A DNA stretch of 64,000 nt from positions 27,382,501 to 27,446,500 of the forward strand of contig JAPQWV010000002.1 of NCBI GenBank assembly GCA_027422505.1, given 5' to 3'. The position numbers and the translations under genes are program-made. The notes under the pieces are model-generated. The model saw only the letters and a list, made by a program, of their open reading frames with translations, was not told where the DNA came from and did not search any database. This stretch comes from Craterostigma plantagineum. Its lineage: Eukaryota; Streptophyta; Magnoliopsida; Lamiales; Linderniaceae. Positions 47,673 to 59,400 of the stretch are shown here, piece after piece; position 1 is the first letter of the stretch; each line of letters opens with the position of its first letter.

Positions 47673-48548
47673 GGGGAATTTTTTAAGAAAGGGATCAGCT
47701 ATCTTCTTAAGTGGAAGGGATTGCTTCGTAAAATTACAAAAATATCCCAAATAAAAATTTAGTCCTAATCAGCATCCTAATCACAAATTATTCCATCTTT
47801 ATATTCGAAACCCCCAAATCGAGCATTAACTCATTCCCAATTCGAACATTCACTCCTTCCCTCATTCGAACATTCACTTCGTCCCCATTCGATCTAACGC
47901 CAATTCGAATACCAAACAAAATACCTAAAACGATAGCACAAAATCCTTCGCTTGTGAGTCGCGGAACGTGGTCGAGGAGACCGTCGAAGACGATAAAATC
48001 AGGGTGAGTTTTTACGATGAAATTGAGTTGTATTTTAGATCGGTTTTCGGTTTCGATTCGTGCAATTCTGTGATTTTTCTGCAATTAGTTCTTTGCTCGT
48101 CTGAAAGTGTTCTGCAATTATTTGAATATTATTCTGCAATTCGTCGACTGTTCCGCCTTTCGACATCTTGCTTCGTTCTTCGCTCTTCGGTGTCTTCTTC
48201 TATCGTTTTCACTGCAATTTGAAGCAATTCGAACATGGTTGGAATTATTTTTTTTTTTAATTCGAGCAATTCGAACATAGTTCTAATTTTTTTTATTCGA
48301 GCAACTAGAACATAATTCGAATTATTTTTAATTCGAATGGGAATAATATTCGAATAATTCAAAATCATTCAATTTTTAGTCGAATTCCGAAAATTATCAT
48401 ATTTTTAGTTCGTATTAAAATTCGAATTATTAGAAAATCGAAATACTCAATTTTCTTAATTCGAATAAATCGAATTAATGATTTTATTGGAATTCGTGGT
48501 TATTCGAATATTTTATTCGAATGACATTCTTATTCGAATAATGTTCTA
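47673..48548 (+). repeat. Left TIR of the Mutator-like element
   Basis: 876 bp. Contains an exon-like stretch at 47933-48003 (ATAGCACAAAATCC...GATAAAATCAGG|GTGAGT) that in the right TIR begins with ATG; here the start codon is ATA and a base or two are missing near 47960. The inner third is dense in TTCGAATAA words. Confidence 0.85.
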
Positions 48549-49654
48549 ATAACAGTGAAAATTTTGGCATGACTTTTCAGGTTTACTTTCCGACCAAGCT
48601 ACCGCCTCAAAACTTCTACCACTGTACCCTTACATTGACATCGCAGTACTCGAGCGTTTCGGAGCGCATCCGAACGCTTCTAAATGAAAGGGAATTGGAG
48701 GAGATGGTGAACGTGACACAATTGGGCAATTTGATCATGACGGCTCGGAACCACATCCAATATGATATTGTGGTATTCAATGAGCTGTCAGGTGGAATAT
48801 TGGCCGGATACTTTGGAGTTGTGGATGGTTGTGCGCGAGGGGCCATTACGATTCTCAATAGTCGAGTACTCGTGTAGGATTTCGATAGCTTCAAATAATA
48901 TCTTTGGGGAAGGATAAGTGGTCAGGTTTAAGCAAAGGCCTCATTAAGAAGCATCGAGAGATAACAGTTAAGGGAAAAATAAGACAACATTCGGTTTTAG
49001 CGGCTTTGTCCAACCACTTCAAGTAAGTAAATTCATATTCTTTAATTTGTAACTTATGTTGTTAAAATTATATTATAGTCATATTCTTTTATCAGATTTT
49101 TGCCTAGTTTTGGCCGGGTGTCGGGCACGAATTTGCAAAACGACAAGGTGGTGAGCGACTCTCGATACCTCGAATGTGCCATTGGAGGTGTAAATTTTTT
49201 GGCAAGAGTTCGGCGCCATCTTGCGAAGCAGTGGAGAACGCCTTTAATGGTGTTGCGATGGATGTAAGTATATATTTATGTATACCGATGAATTTCAATA
49301 GTTGCATTTGAAATGTATTGACGTTTTTAACATACAAATACACAGGATGTGCGATGTTGGCTAACACCGTCTGCGGCCGAAATTAATTCAGATTACTTTG
49401 GAACTCTAGCCAACTTTGAGCCGAGGGGTGATGATGTCGTATCCAAAAGGATAGTGAACCATCTTCGCGAAGGGAAGTTGGTATACTGCACCAACGGTCG
49501 ACTTGAGGAGTCTCCTCCAGTCTCTCCTCCTCGAGAGAGGTCGCCTTATCATCGACGAGAGGCCTCTCCTTCTCGAGAGAGTTCGCCTTCCCATCGACAA
49601 GAGGCCTCTTCTCCTCGTCAGAGCTCACGTCGGCACCTCCTCCGCAACGTTTAG
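47933..49654 (+). pseudogene. Internal gene of the Mutator-like element; resembles DUF1985/Ulp1-associated transposon proteins
   Basis: Exon 1 lies in the left TIR (ends KIR|GTGAGT at 48004) and splices cleanly, phase 0, to 48582: VYFPTKLPPQNFYHC, SVSERIRTLLNERELEEMVN, LGNLIMTARNH. Later pieces are KDKWSGLSKGLIKKHRE up to a donor at 49023, FGRVSGTNLQNDKVVSDSRY (49098-49262) and DVRCWLTPSAAEINSDYFGT (from 49346), ending in a Ser/Arg/Pro-rich tail (ERSPYHRREASPSRESSPSH). A stop after ILNSRVLV at 48877 and the missing start codon make it broken as written. The opening domain is similar in layout to DUF1985-type proteins carried by plant MULEs; that match is weak and from memory. Confidence 0.5.
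49510..49640 (+). repeat. Tandem repeat of about 45 bp encoding an RS-like tail
   Basis: CCTCGAGAGAGGTCGCCTTATC / CTTCTCGAGAGAGTTCGCCTT-type units encode repeated SPSR/SPxHRREAS blocks. Confidence 0.7.
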
Positions 49655-49889
49655 AACGCTCACGAGAGGCATCTCTTTCTCCTCCTGTTATGAGCTCGAT
49701 AATCGCCACATTTGAGAGCTGATTTGATAGGCTAGAGGCGACTATGAAGCAAATGGAGTCGCAGATGAGGATGATGCTGGAGTATCTATTTGAGGGTACA
49801 TATTATAAGTTTCTTTTTTTTTGGTATGATTGTTGCTCTTTGTTTGAACATATCATTTTCAGTTTTTGGGCAACGGCGGAGCGGCGACT

Positions 49890-50335
49890 TTAGTCGATCC
49901 GTTGAGGTCGAGCAGCCGAGGGGTGATGCTGAGGTGAGGGTTGAGGTCGAACCATTGGGTGATGTCGAGCCAGTCGAGCCGATGGGTGAGGTTGAGCCGA
50001 GGGTTGAGGTCCAGGAGCCGAGGCGTGAGGTCGAGGAGCCGAGGGTTGAGGTTCAGGAGCCGAGGCATCAGGTCGAGGAGCCGAGGGGTGAGGTCGAGGA
50101 GCCGAGGATGAGGTCCAGGAGCCGAGGCGTAGGTCGAGGAGCCTAGGGGTGAGGTCGAGGAGCCGAGCCGAGGTTTGAGGTCGAGGAGCCTAGGGGTGAG
50201 GTCGAGGAGCCGAGCCGAGGTTTGAGGTCGAGGAGCCTAGGGGTGAGGTCGAGGAGCCTAGGGGTGAGGTCGAGGAGCCGAAACGTGAGGTCCAGGAGCC
50301 GAGGGTTGAGATCGAGGAGCCGAGGGGTGAGGTTG
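49890..50335 (+). repeat. About 21-bp tandem repeat (GAGGTCGAGGAGCCGAGGGGT)-type inside the element
   Basis: About 20 imperfect copies. In the first part (to 50110) they keep an open plus-strand frame with VEEPR/VQEPR heptads; further right, deletions break that frame. The minus strand reads repeated LLDLTPR/LLDLNPR. It lies directly against the right TIR. Coding status uncertain. Confidence 0.8.
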
Positions 50336-51206
50336 GATAAGAATGACATTATTCGAATAAGAATGACATTCGAATAAAAGTATTCGAATAACAACGAATT
50401 CCAATAAAATCATTAATTCGATTTATTCGAATCAAGAAAATTGAGTATTCCGATTTCTAATAATTCGAATTTTAATACGAACTAAAAAAAATGATAATTT
50501 TCGAAATTCGACTAAAAATTGAATGATTTCGAATTATTCAAATATTATTCGAATTCAAATTAAAAAAATAATTCGAAATATGTTCTAGTTGTTCGAATAA
50601 AAAAAATTAGAACTATGTTCGAATTGCTCAAATTAAAAAAATAAGTCGAACCATGTTCGAATTGATTCGAATTGCAGTGAAAACGATAGAAGAAGACGCC
50701 GAAGAGCGAAGAACGAAGCAAGAAGTCGAAAGGCACAGCAGTCGACAAATTGCAGAGTAATATTCGAATGATTGCAGAACACATGCAGACAAGCGAAAAA
50801 CTAATTGCAGAAAAATCACAGAATTGCAGCGGATCGAAATCGAAAACCGATCTAAAATACAACTCAATTTCATCGTAAAAACTCACCCTTATTTTATCGT
50901 CTTCGACGGCCTCCTCGACCACGTTCCGTCGACTCACAAGCGGAGGATTTTGTGCCATCGTTTTAGGTATTTTGTTTGGTATTCGAATTTGGAATTAGAT
51001 CGAATGGAGACGAAGTGAATGTTCGAATGTGGGAAGGAGTGAATGTTCGAATTGGGGAATGAGTTAATGTTCGATTTGGGGGATGAAATGATTTGTGATT
51101 CGGATGCTAATTATGTATTAACTAAATTTTTTATTTGGGGTATTTTTGTAAATTTACGATGCAATCCCTTACACTTAATAAGATCATATTTCTTCAAAAA
51201 TTCCCC
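50333..51206 (-). repeat. Right TIR of the Mutator-like element
   Basis: Reverse complement of the left TIR. On the minus strand it has an intact ATG at 50958 with MAQNPPLVSRRNVVEEAVED, then DDKIR and a GTGAGT donor. This is a mirror copy of the internal gene's first exon, pointing away from the gene body. Confidence 0.85.
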
Positions 51207-51307
51207 CACATTCACTCATATAGATAGAAATAGAACAGTCTCAAACTGCATCTTGTTACTTGGGTGGAACGAACCAAAATACAAAGGATCTATAACAGAG
51301 CAGTTCA

Positions 51308-51421
51308 TCAGTTCCCTTCATATTTTGGATCCGCCATCACATAATGATAAGCAATCACGAGAACGAATGTAAAGATACCGAGAAAATTGGCGAAGAAGCC
51401 CAAGTCCTGATCATCTATCAT
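51308..51421 (-). CDS. OST4: OST4, 37-residue subunit of oligosaccharyltransferase
   Basis: The minus strand encodes [17 protein letters not shown], then a hydrophobic [12 protein letters not shown] segment and ADPKYEGN, stop at 51308: 37 residues, the usual length for plant OST4, one membrane helix plus a short tail. A CAG acceptor sits immediately before the ATG (51422), and a donor AACC|GTAAGATG lies near 51833, so the coding exon is preceded by a 5' UTR intron; the longer upstream open frame is intronic. OST4 stabilises the oligosaccharyltransferase complex that N-glycosylates proteins in the ER. The Mutator-like element ends about 100 bp past the stop and may touch the 3' UTR. Confidence 0.9.
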   Translation of the reverse strand: MIDDQDLGFFANFLGIFTFVLVIAYHYVMADPKYEGN

Positions 51422-52038
51422 CTGAAAAAGTAAAAAATGCCCCCAAGAAAAGGAGATATGAAACTGAGATTGGTCATTCAATAATGCATACACACCAACG
51501 GAAATACAATCAGGCAGCACAGCACAAAGCCAAAGATGTATTAATCAATGTAATCAATCAATCAATCAAGATATGCAGGAAATGACAAATCTTTAGCAGT
51601 ATCACCAACACCCTAATAATTTCTTCCCAAACATTGAAAAATTCATACAGCGATGAAGACAATCACATTAGCGTGTACGAGAAAATTTGAAAAAACAAAA
51701 AAAAAAAATCATCGATTGACAAAATCGGTACTGACTCAAGCCATACGAAGATCGTCAAAGGAAGATTCCCACAAATCCAGCGGAGATGAAAAAAATATCG
51801 ACTTAAGAACGCGATAACAGGCATCTTACGGTTATAATCGGCGGAGAATAATCGACGATCGAAGGTGCCGCTTAGATCTGCAGACCTGCAATAGAATATT
51901 ATGTAGCATACTAGCATAGCAGTGCTAGCTCGCCGGTAAAAAAGGACGGAATCATCCAAACGGCGCCGTTTGGAGATACGAAACAGCGGCCCAATACTTT
52001 TTGGGTCGGACCTAAATCTTTTGCTATTAGTGGAACTC

Positions 52039-52576
52039 TTCGAGCATCTCCAACACGCAGCATGAAAACAGTTAATTCTGCACAATATTACAGCTGCTAC
52101 AGTGCTTTAACTCTAACTAATTAACTCTATTTTTATACTAATTTTCACTCCAACCCATTAACTATATTTTCTACTCAAATCAAAGTCATATATTAAACTT
52201 TATATTATAAAAATTAAAAAGTCAATAAATTATGATAGTTAGTTAATATTTAAAATTAACTAAATTATAAACTTAGCATAATATTTAATTATAATTAAAA
52301 TGAAAATAAACAAATAATAGGAAATTAATATTATTTTTACTTTTATTATTATAATAATATCAAATATTTAAACATAATTACAATATTTTTAATTAAATAA
52401 ATTATAAATAAATAGAAAGTACAACACAATTTTGTGTTGAAGATTGTGTGTACTCTACATCTAGAGTATTTCTGCTAATCAACGCAATATTAATGTTAGA
52501 TATAAAGTCCCATTGGAGTAAAGACATACTTATTTTTGTGTTTTACACAAAAATGAAGACCCGTTGGAGATGCTCT
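52039..52576. mobile_element. MITE-like element with 13-bp perfect inverted ends
   Basis: GAGCATCTCCAAC at the left is mirrored by GTTGGAGATGCTC at the right, 538 bp apart; the interior is AT-rich without coding signal. I see no clear target duplication, so the superfamily is uncertain. It lies upstream of OST4's first exon and past the 3' end of the pectin acetylesterase gene. Confidence 0.75.
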
Positions 52577-52774
52577 AAGTCATGGGTTCAAATTTCAACA
52601 ATTATCATATTTTCTATTTTATGTTTTAACAATTGCCACTATAGAATAGAATGAATTTTAAATAAGATGATCACATGCAATTATATGTGTATGTATTGAT
52701 CGAGAGAAATATTTTATTGCTTTGCCACACCATAAACTTCCATTTCTTATATCATTGATACACAACACACTCAC

Positions 52775-55076
52775 TTAAGAGCCAAAAGTGAGACTACAAT
52801 TCACTGGGTGATCTGTTACAGTGTCCACTAAATGGACGACTTTCCGATCAAAGTACCAATCACCAATTGCCTCGGAAACAGTCTGCGAATGAAAGAACAT
52901 ACATCTAGTTATTTTAAATTCAATAACAACAGCAATAGTGGGTAATTTTATTACTTAATATAATAATAATAGTCTTTTAACCTTATTATCCACTCTGGGA
53001 GAATCATCCACGTTGAATCTTTTAGTGTTGTAAAGGTAATCATGAAGGTAGCAACCGTTGATGAACTCTCCTCTTGATGGAGGAGGTGTCCCAAGCCCTT
53101 GAAATGTTTCCATAAACGTTGCATGAAAATCTGCCAAACATATTATATTATTTAGACTAAGGTCAAATATATAACATATACTAAGTTACATAATGTAGAT
53201 AAATTGTACCTTTCATTAATTGAATTTGACTGTCCGTGCACTCTGTCAAGTGATCGGTGCAATTTTTCCAGTTAACTACGTCGGGGGATTCGCCACGAGG
53301 CTTAAAGGGATATGTAATCTGAAAATTTATCGACATTATATGTAAAATTAGGCGATGGATCATAATCTTGCATTATAAATTATATATATACCTGATAAGT
53401 GTCGAACGCAGTGTTTAGGAGAAACATCGGTGTTTTGACATCATTAACAAGATACTCGGGGAAGAAGCACTACAAAAGAATTACACGCAGTAAATATTTT
53501 GATCGAAGAGAGCGATGATTCATTGTTGAAAATAATTGTGTTTATTATATTACCAAACCAGGATCCATCTTGGACGTGCATGAAGCTGGCAGATTCTTTG
53601 CTATTCCCTGCAACAGATAAAAAAATGTATAATTATGTATATCTAGATACATATAGTAAAGAATTCATAAAATCTAAGATATATATTACATGCAATGACA
53701 CCACTTGTGAGTAATGGTATTCTCTATCCTTAGCTCCTGGGCGGTTTTGCCTGGTAAAAAAACACGGTCGCCGGAGAATGTTAAGTAATAATGTCTTGTA
53801 AGCAAGATTGAATTTTTTTTCTATTTATAAAAATGCCACATATTTTTAATTTAAGAGCTTATATATATAGATATATATCTTACCCATGAATGAAGAAGCC
53901 TGAATCAGAGACGCACTTGACTACCTTAGCATTGGGTAAGAATCCTCGAAAGCGATCGCAGTTCAATATCGTCGCTAATCCACCAGCTGATGTACCCGAG
54001 AGCATGGCCTATATATAATACATATATATTATCAGGTTCACCAAATAATTAAATAGAATCGGTGGTAGTAGCAAGTGTAAAAATTTTCGTATATTTATTA
54101 CATTCTCGGCATGCTCCATTCCTTTGGACAGCAGGTCTTGTACAACGGCCTTGAAAATCCTCGCACCTCTGTAGTGTAGATTTGTTTCCTGAATTTATAT
54201 GTTAAAAATGGGGTCATGTAATAATAATGCTATACATTATTCATCTAATTAGACATACTCGGCTCTTAATTAATTAAGAGAATTCATGCACTAATATATT
54301 ATTCGGAGAATTTACTGGATCGACTTCTTCGACGTCGCCCGTAAACGATCCACCGTCGCAGTAAACAACAGCAGCTTTATTCCAGTTGTAGAAATCTGAA
54401 AATAACGCATAATTTTATATACTTAGAGAAAGATTAAAAATATATAATCTTAATTCTTTAAGTTATATTAATTATAACAACCTGGGTTAATTTGTTGGTC
54501 TTGGCTTAGTAGTCCTCCGAATGTAATAGTTGTATTAATCCGCGTGATGGTCCCATAATAGTCTTTGGATCTTGAAAGGCAATCTGACTTTGAGCGACAC
54601 CATCCACCACCCTATATATTATTTATATGCCCCACCCAAAAAAAATTAAAATTATTATTATTTTATAATCAATCTCGGGGATTGTATTAGTTACCAAATA
54701 ATACAAATTCACACCCATAAGTAAACGATCCAATTCTTGGCACCATCTCCAAATCCCTTGGTAAAGTGATAGCCCGGAGGAGTACCGTCCAGGCAAACTG
54801 CAGATTATTATACAAAATATAAAACAATAGATGAAATATTGTTATATAATGTTCATATACTTATACATATACATATATATGTATGTATATATTACATATA
54901 CCTGCGCCTTCAGAAACGGCACTATGAAGAACTGTTAGATTGGCCAACGTCGTCGTCGTTATAGTTCCATTGCTTGTGCATTGGGCTTGCTGAGTTTTCG
55001 CTAAGAGAAGGACATTAATTATGACCACAAAGAGAAGCCACCTCAAAGATTTGCTGCTTGGATAATCGGCCGCCAT
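52775..55076 (-). CDS. Pectin acetylesterase (CE13 family)
   Basis: Multi-exon gene, start at the ATG complementary to 55076, stop at 52775. The N-terminus has a signal peptide or anchor ([15 protein letters not shown]). Then [56 protein letters not shown], the nucleophile motif [10 protein letters not shown] (catalytic Ser, about 53985), a conserved Cys-rich middle ([16 protein letters not shown]), NTAFDTYQI (catalytic Asp region, about 53405-53430) and [11 protein letters not shown] (catalytic His region, about 53040). The enzyme removes acetyl groups from pectin in the apoplast. Exon borders follow the family and I see no frame breaks. A TATA-like TATATATAAA lies at about 55299-55289. Confidence 0.88.
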
Positions 55077-55288
55077 GGCTGTATGCGTTTTCCTGCGTAT
55101 TTTTTAAAATGTATAATAAATGTAAAAATATATATATATATAAAAGGGTGTCGTTTCCAGGTTCGGAATTTGATCGGAATATGGATATACAAAGAGAATA
55201 AAAAGGAGATACCGAGTTTGTGACTGATTAATTACCTTGTAGCGATCGATAAGAAGATAATATCTCCCCTCCCCCTAGAAAATATGTT

Positions 55289-55299
55289 TTTATATATAA
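55289..55299 (-). promoter_or_regulatory. TATA box of the pectin acetylesterase gene
   Basis: The minus strand reads ATTATATATAAAAAC about 215 bases upstream of the ATG. Confidence 0.45.
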
Positions 55300-56018
55300 T
55301 ATTGATTATATAAGATCGGTTGTGATGAGTTAATGGCTTATTGTTTTTGTCATGAAGCTTATTGCAGAACTATATATGCAATCATCCTATGGCTCTCCGC
55401 CATTTTCTGACGAGGAAAGGTAGTGAATCATATGGCCTACATTTCCTCATTGGACTTGCGCTATAACTAGGTAGGTAAATGAATGGATTAGTTAGTTCCC
55501 CTTGATAATATGAATGGCCCCTGATTTTTTAAGAATTAAAAATATCGATAATTCATTAAAAATAGTAACATTCACATCTCGTCCTTCAAGATTGTCGTTA
55601 GTGGAAAAATGTCTTTGTCACCTAGGTGAATTCTAAATTTAAGTGATTATCAAAGATTGCATTATTGCTTTATTCTCGTGACGTTTACAGTTCATGTCAG
55701 TAGCACACAGGCATGTGACTTTTAACAATATTAGCACACAAATACACATGTGATATAGATGATATGTATGGAACATCTTTTGCGGTGGTTGTTGTTTTGT
55801 CTTGGGAGGGAAAATTGATCGATCATCTAAAGATGGTATTTTTATGTATATATTTTCTGTTAATGCGTTTTATGTTGAGAATAATTGTTGAATAATGACC
55901 ATTATTTTTGATATTTTTCTTTTAAATCGTTCATCACCTACAACTTTAAGGTACAATGATAAGTACATCATATTGTAAATTTGTGTATTTCATTCCAACA
56001 CTAATCTAAAAAAAATTA
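55300..56018. other. Intergenic, no gene recognised
   Basis: Upstream region of the pectin acetylesterase gene, then AT-rich DNA with no coding signal. Confidence 0.5.
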
Positions 56019-56019
56019 C

Positions 56020-56262
56020 TCCCTCCGTCCCTCCGTCCTTTATGAACACTGGGGGTATGATATGGTTTTTAAGAATCTGAATATTTTAATAATATACTAC
56101 GATTAAAAGGTAAAAAGTGTATATTTTGACACGTCTTTTAATAATATTTTAATATTATTATAGTGATTATTTGTGATAGTTTTTTGCTAAAAAATGAAAT
56201 GTACAAAAACTAGCGGACACCTGATATAGTAAAATGTCAAAACTAATGGGGGAGGGGGTATT
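56020..56262. mobile_element. Stowaway-like MITE (Tc1/Mariner type)
   Basis: TA|CTCCCTCCGTCC at the left is the classic plant Stowaway terminus; the right end GGGGGAGGGGG|TA is its imperfect complement, with TA on both sides. About 240 bp, AT-rich inside. The CCCTCCGT motif is partly duplicated at the left tip. Confidence 0.65.
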
Positions 56263-56899
56263 TTGTTTCCTTTTTTATCTTAAAATATAGTTCGAGCGCG
56301 ATGTGGGTCTCGCTCTTTCTTTTTCTTTATGCCATTTCTATCTTCTTTTTCTTGCAATATATGTTTGAGGTAATTCGATTTCAGGCCCACTTAGCATATT
56401 TTTATTATATTTCCAAATAGATTTAAGTTAAAGATACAGACCTATATGAAGTTTTATGTAGAGTAAGGACCTAATCGCGCGAAAAAGACTTCTTTATCCT
56501 TCGATTGAGCGAAAACTACATTGAAATGCCATTCCTTTCACAACGCAACTCCCATCGTCGTTCCCACGCGATCGATCGAAAAATCATATTCCAGTTTTGA
56601 CAAAATCTGGACGATAATGGTTAAAAAGTACCTGAATTCTTCAATTTTGATAATTATCAACGATAATCAGTGAAAATCAATGATGGAAACTGGCGGAAAT
56701 TAAAAAAATCTATCTCCAAATCGAGTTCAATCACGACTTTAATGTCCGAAAGGTGCCGATTTAGCCGATCTAACCCTGGATATTGATGATCATCCTTAAA
56801 CTACTGAAGTAAACACAGGAAAATGCGTCAATCGGAACTTCAAATAAGAAACTTTTGATAGAAACGTGTAACCAATAACACAACACATGGTACTCGAAA

Positions 56900-59400
56900 C
56901 AGTTTTATTTTGAAGGTAAATTTGAAAAACAACGATAACGCATGTGCTTCGTGGAAAACCACGAGAAGCCCGATCAGAGACAATTCATACACACAGTACT
57001 ATAAATTTGGACACAACGTTATAACTGAACATATGCTAAAAAAATAGTTCATTGATTCTGGAGGCATATTTGTAACGAGATAATAACGTATAAGATCCAA
57101 AGCATAAGGGAAGATGCCAAGGTAGAGACAGTACATTCACATGCACGTTAAATCTAAGCAAAAGTTATACGAAGCACATCTAACGTCACGTTACCAGTAT
57201 GAACTTGTTTTAAGCTTCAAAAGAAAACGTACAATATCCGTATTTCCGTTACGCGTGCGCCGTTAACAGTTTCGATTAGTCGTTCAAATTTTTTGCATTT
57301 CGTCGACCTAAATTTGGGGGGATTGTGAATCGACTCTCGTTTTGGGAAACAAAATTGGAGCCACTATGTTGAAATTGTAGTGACCCATAGCCCGTAGATT
57401 GCGTAGCGCCACCGAGTTGCCTCCATCATTCGTCGTTCCAGGTGAACGGGCACATGTGCGGTTAAATGTTACTGAATCCGTCTTTCATATTTTTCGCATT
57501 CCGTCGATCTAAATTTGGGTTGAATCGAATCCCGTTTTGGGAAACAAAATTGGAGCCACTATGTTTAAATTGTAGTGACCCATATCCTGTAGATTGCGTT
57601 GCGCCACCACGTTGCATTTTATTATTCTATTATCATAATTTTCAGTTACTAGTATGCCGTTAAATGTTAAGGATCCGTCTTTCATATCTTTCGCATTCCG
57701 TCGACATAAATGTGGGAAAAACAATTGTGAACGAATCCCATTTTCGGAAACAAAATTGGAGCCACCATGTTGAAATTGTAGTGACCCACAGCCAGCCTTT
57801 AAATTACGTAGCGCCACCGCGTTGCCTCCATCGTGCGTTGTTCCAGGTGAACGGGCTTGAAAATTAAGTCGTAATAGAAATTTTTGCTCAAAGACAAGAG
57901 GTATGGTAACTTTATTTATCGTTACAGTTGACTAATGAACAAGTATGAGACGCTATACGTCCCGGAACATGACAAGGTACAGAAGAGGCGTTAAGGGTAT
58001 TCTAAGTCATCTATCCGTTACTATGTTGAGTTTAGTATTATATGTAATTTTAAAGGTTAAATCGAAAGTTATTGGAAGCACATCTAACGTCACGTTAGCA
58101 GGAAGAACTAGTTTTAAGCTTCAACCAACAGGTATAACTTTATCGTTTTCCGTTACTCATGTGCCGTTAAATGTTAATGATCCGTCTTTCTATTTTTCGC
58201 ATTCCGTCGACCTAAATTTGGGAAAACCATTGTGAATCGAATCCCGTTTTGGGAAACAAAATTGGAGCCACAATGTTAAAATTGTAGTGACTCATAGCCT
58301 CTAGATTGCGTTGCGCACCGCGGTGCCTCCATCGTTCGTCGTTCCAGGTGAACGCGCCTGAAAATGAAGTCGTAATAGAAATTTTTGCTCAACGACAAGT
58401 GGTATATTTTCTGTATTAATTGTGACTTATATCTGATGAACAAGTATCCTGCGGTATACGTCCCCGAACATGATAAGGTACAAATGAGGCATTAGACGGT
58501 ATTATAAGTCATTTCTCCGTTACTAAGTTGAATATAGTATTTATTTGATTTTAAAAGTTAACTCGAAAGTTAGTCGAAGCACATCTAACGTCACGTTAGC
58601 ACGAAGAACTAGTTGTAACATTAAATGAAAAGGTATAACACCGTAATTTTCTGTTACTCAAGTGCCATTAAATGTTAACGATCCGTTTTTCAAATTTTTC
58701 GCATTCCGTCGACCTAAATTTTGGAAAAACAATTGTGAATCGAATCCCGTTTTGGGAGACAAATTGGAGCCACAATGTTGAAATTGTAGTGAGCCATAGC
58801 CTGTATATTGCGTTGCGCCACCTCGTTGCCTCCATCGTTTGTCGTTCCATGTTAATTGGCCTGAAAATGGAGTCGTAGTAGAAATTTTGCTAAACGACAA
58901 GAGGTATGAAGTCAGTCTCAACCATTACAGTTGTCTGGTGAACAAGTATCAGACGCGTTACGTCCCTGAACATGACAAGGTACCGTTTAAGCGTTAAATG
59001 GTATCAATAGTCATTTATCCGTTACAAAGTTGTAAACATTAAGCGTCACCGCGTTGACTCCATCATGCGTCGTTCCAGGTTAACTGGACTGAAAATGAAG
59101 TCACAATAGAAATTTGGGCTCAACAACAATTGGTATTTTTTGTGTTTTAATCATTACAGATGTCTAATGAACAAGTATGGGCCGATATACGTCCCTGAAC
59201 AAAGTTGAGGTATATATCTGGCACTAACTGGTATTTTCTGTCATTTATGCGTTAATTTTTTGAGTATAGTATTTTATGTAAAGTTAAATCCAAGCAAGTG
59301 TTATTGGAAGAACATTTAACGTCACATTAAGTGGACGAACTTGTTTTACGCTTCAATGAAAAGGTATAACTTTATTATTTTCAGTTACTCATTTGCAGTT
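56900..59400. repeat. Degenerate tandem array with about 0.2-kb and about 0.5-kb periods
   Basis: The marker GCATTCCGTCGACCTAAATT recurs at about 57296, 57498, 57692, 58199 and 58700; GTTGAAATTGTAGTGACCCA at 57369, 57563, 57770, 58276 and 58776; CACATCTAACGTCACGTTA at about 57176, 58077, 58577 and (diverged) 59308; and GAACAAGTAT..ACGTCC at about 57934, 58438, 58940 and 59170. Early copies are about 200 bp apart and later ones about 500 bp, so a sub-unit was amplified inside a longer unit. The short open frames here are by-products of the repeat. It ends just before the Ulp1-like gene. Confidence 0.85.

Larger units (their letters stand above)
47673..51206 (+). mobile_element. Mutator-like element (MULE type) with about 875-bp terminal inverted repeats
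   Basis: The left repeat (47673 to about 48548) is matched in reverse complement by about 50333-51206 along its whole length, from GGGGAATTTTT(T/G)AAGAAA at the tips to ATTCGAATAATG inside. Long TIRs starting with G runs, with genes between, are typical of Mutator-like elements. I found no convincing 9-bp target duplication: the bases outside the tips differ. No transposase (no MULE DDE or SWIM motif) is seen, so it is non-autonomous. It sits about 100 bp downstream of the OST4 stop codon, on that gene's 3' side. Confidence 0.75.

Noticed and set aside
49890..50335. Regularly spaced short repeats as a CRISPR array
   Set aside because: The units are head-to-tail without unique spacers, and the context is a plant transposon.
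50560..50958. 132-codon minus-strand frame (MAQNPPLVSRRNV...) as an independent gene
   Set aside because: It is the right-TIR copy of exon 1 reading on into the intron; there is no further exon downstream on that strand.
51422..51520. Longer OST4 N-terminus from an upstream ATG
   Set aside because: OST4 proteins are 36-37 residues, and the extra segment is intronic: CAG immediately precedes the standard ATG.
56900..59400. Several open frames of 60-100 codons as small genes
   Set aside because: They are the same repeat core read in different copies, with frames not conserved between units.
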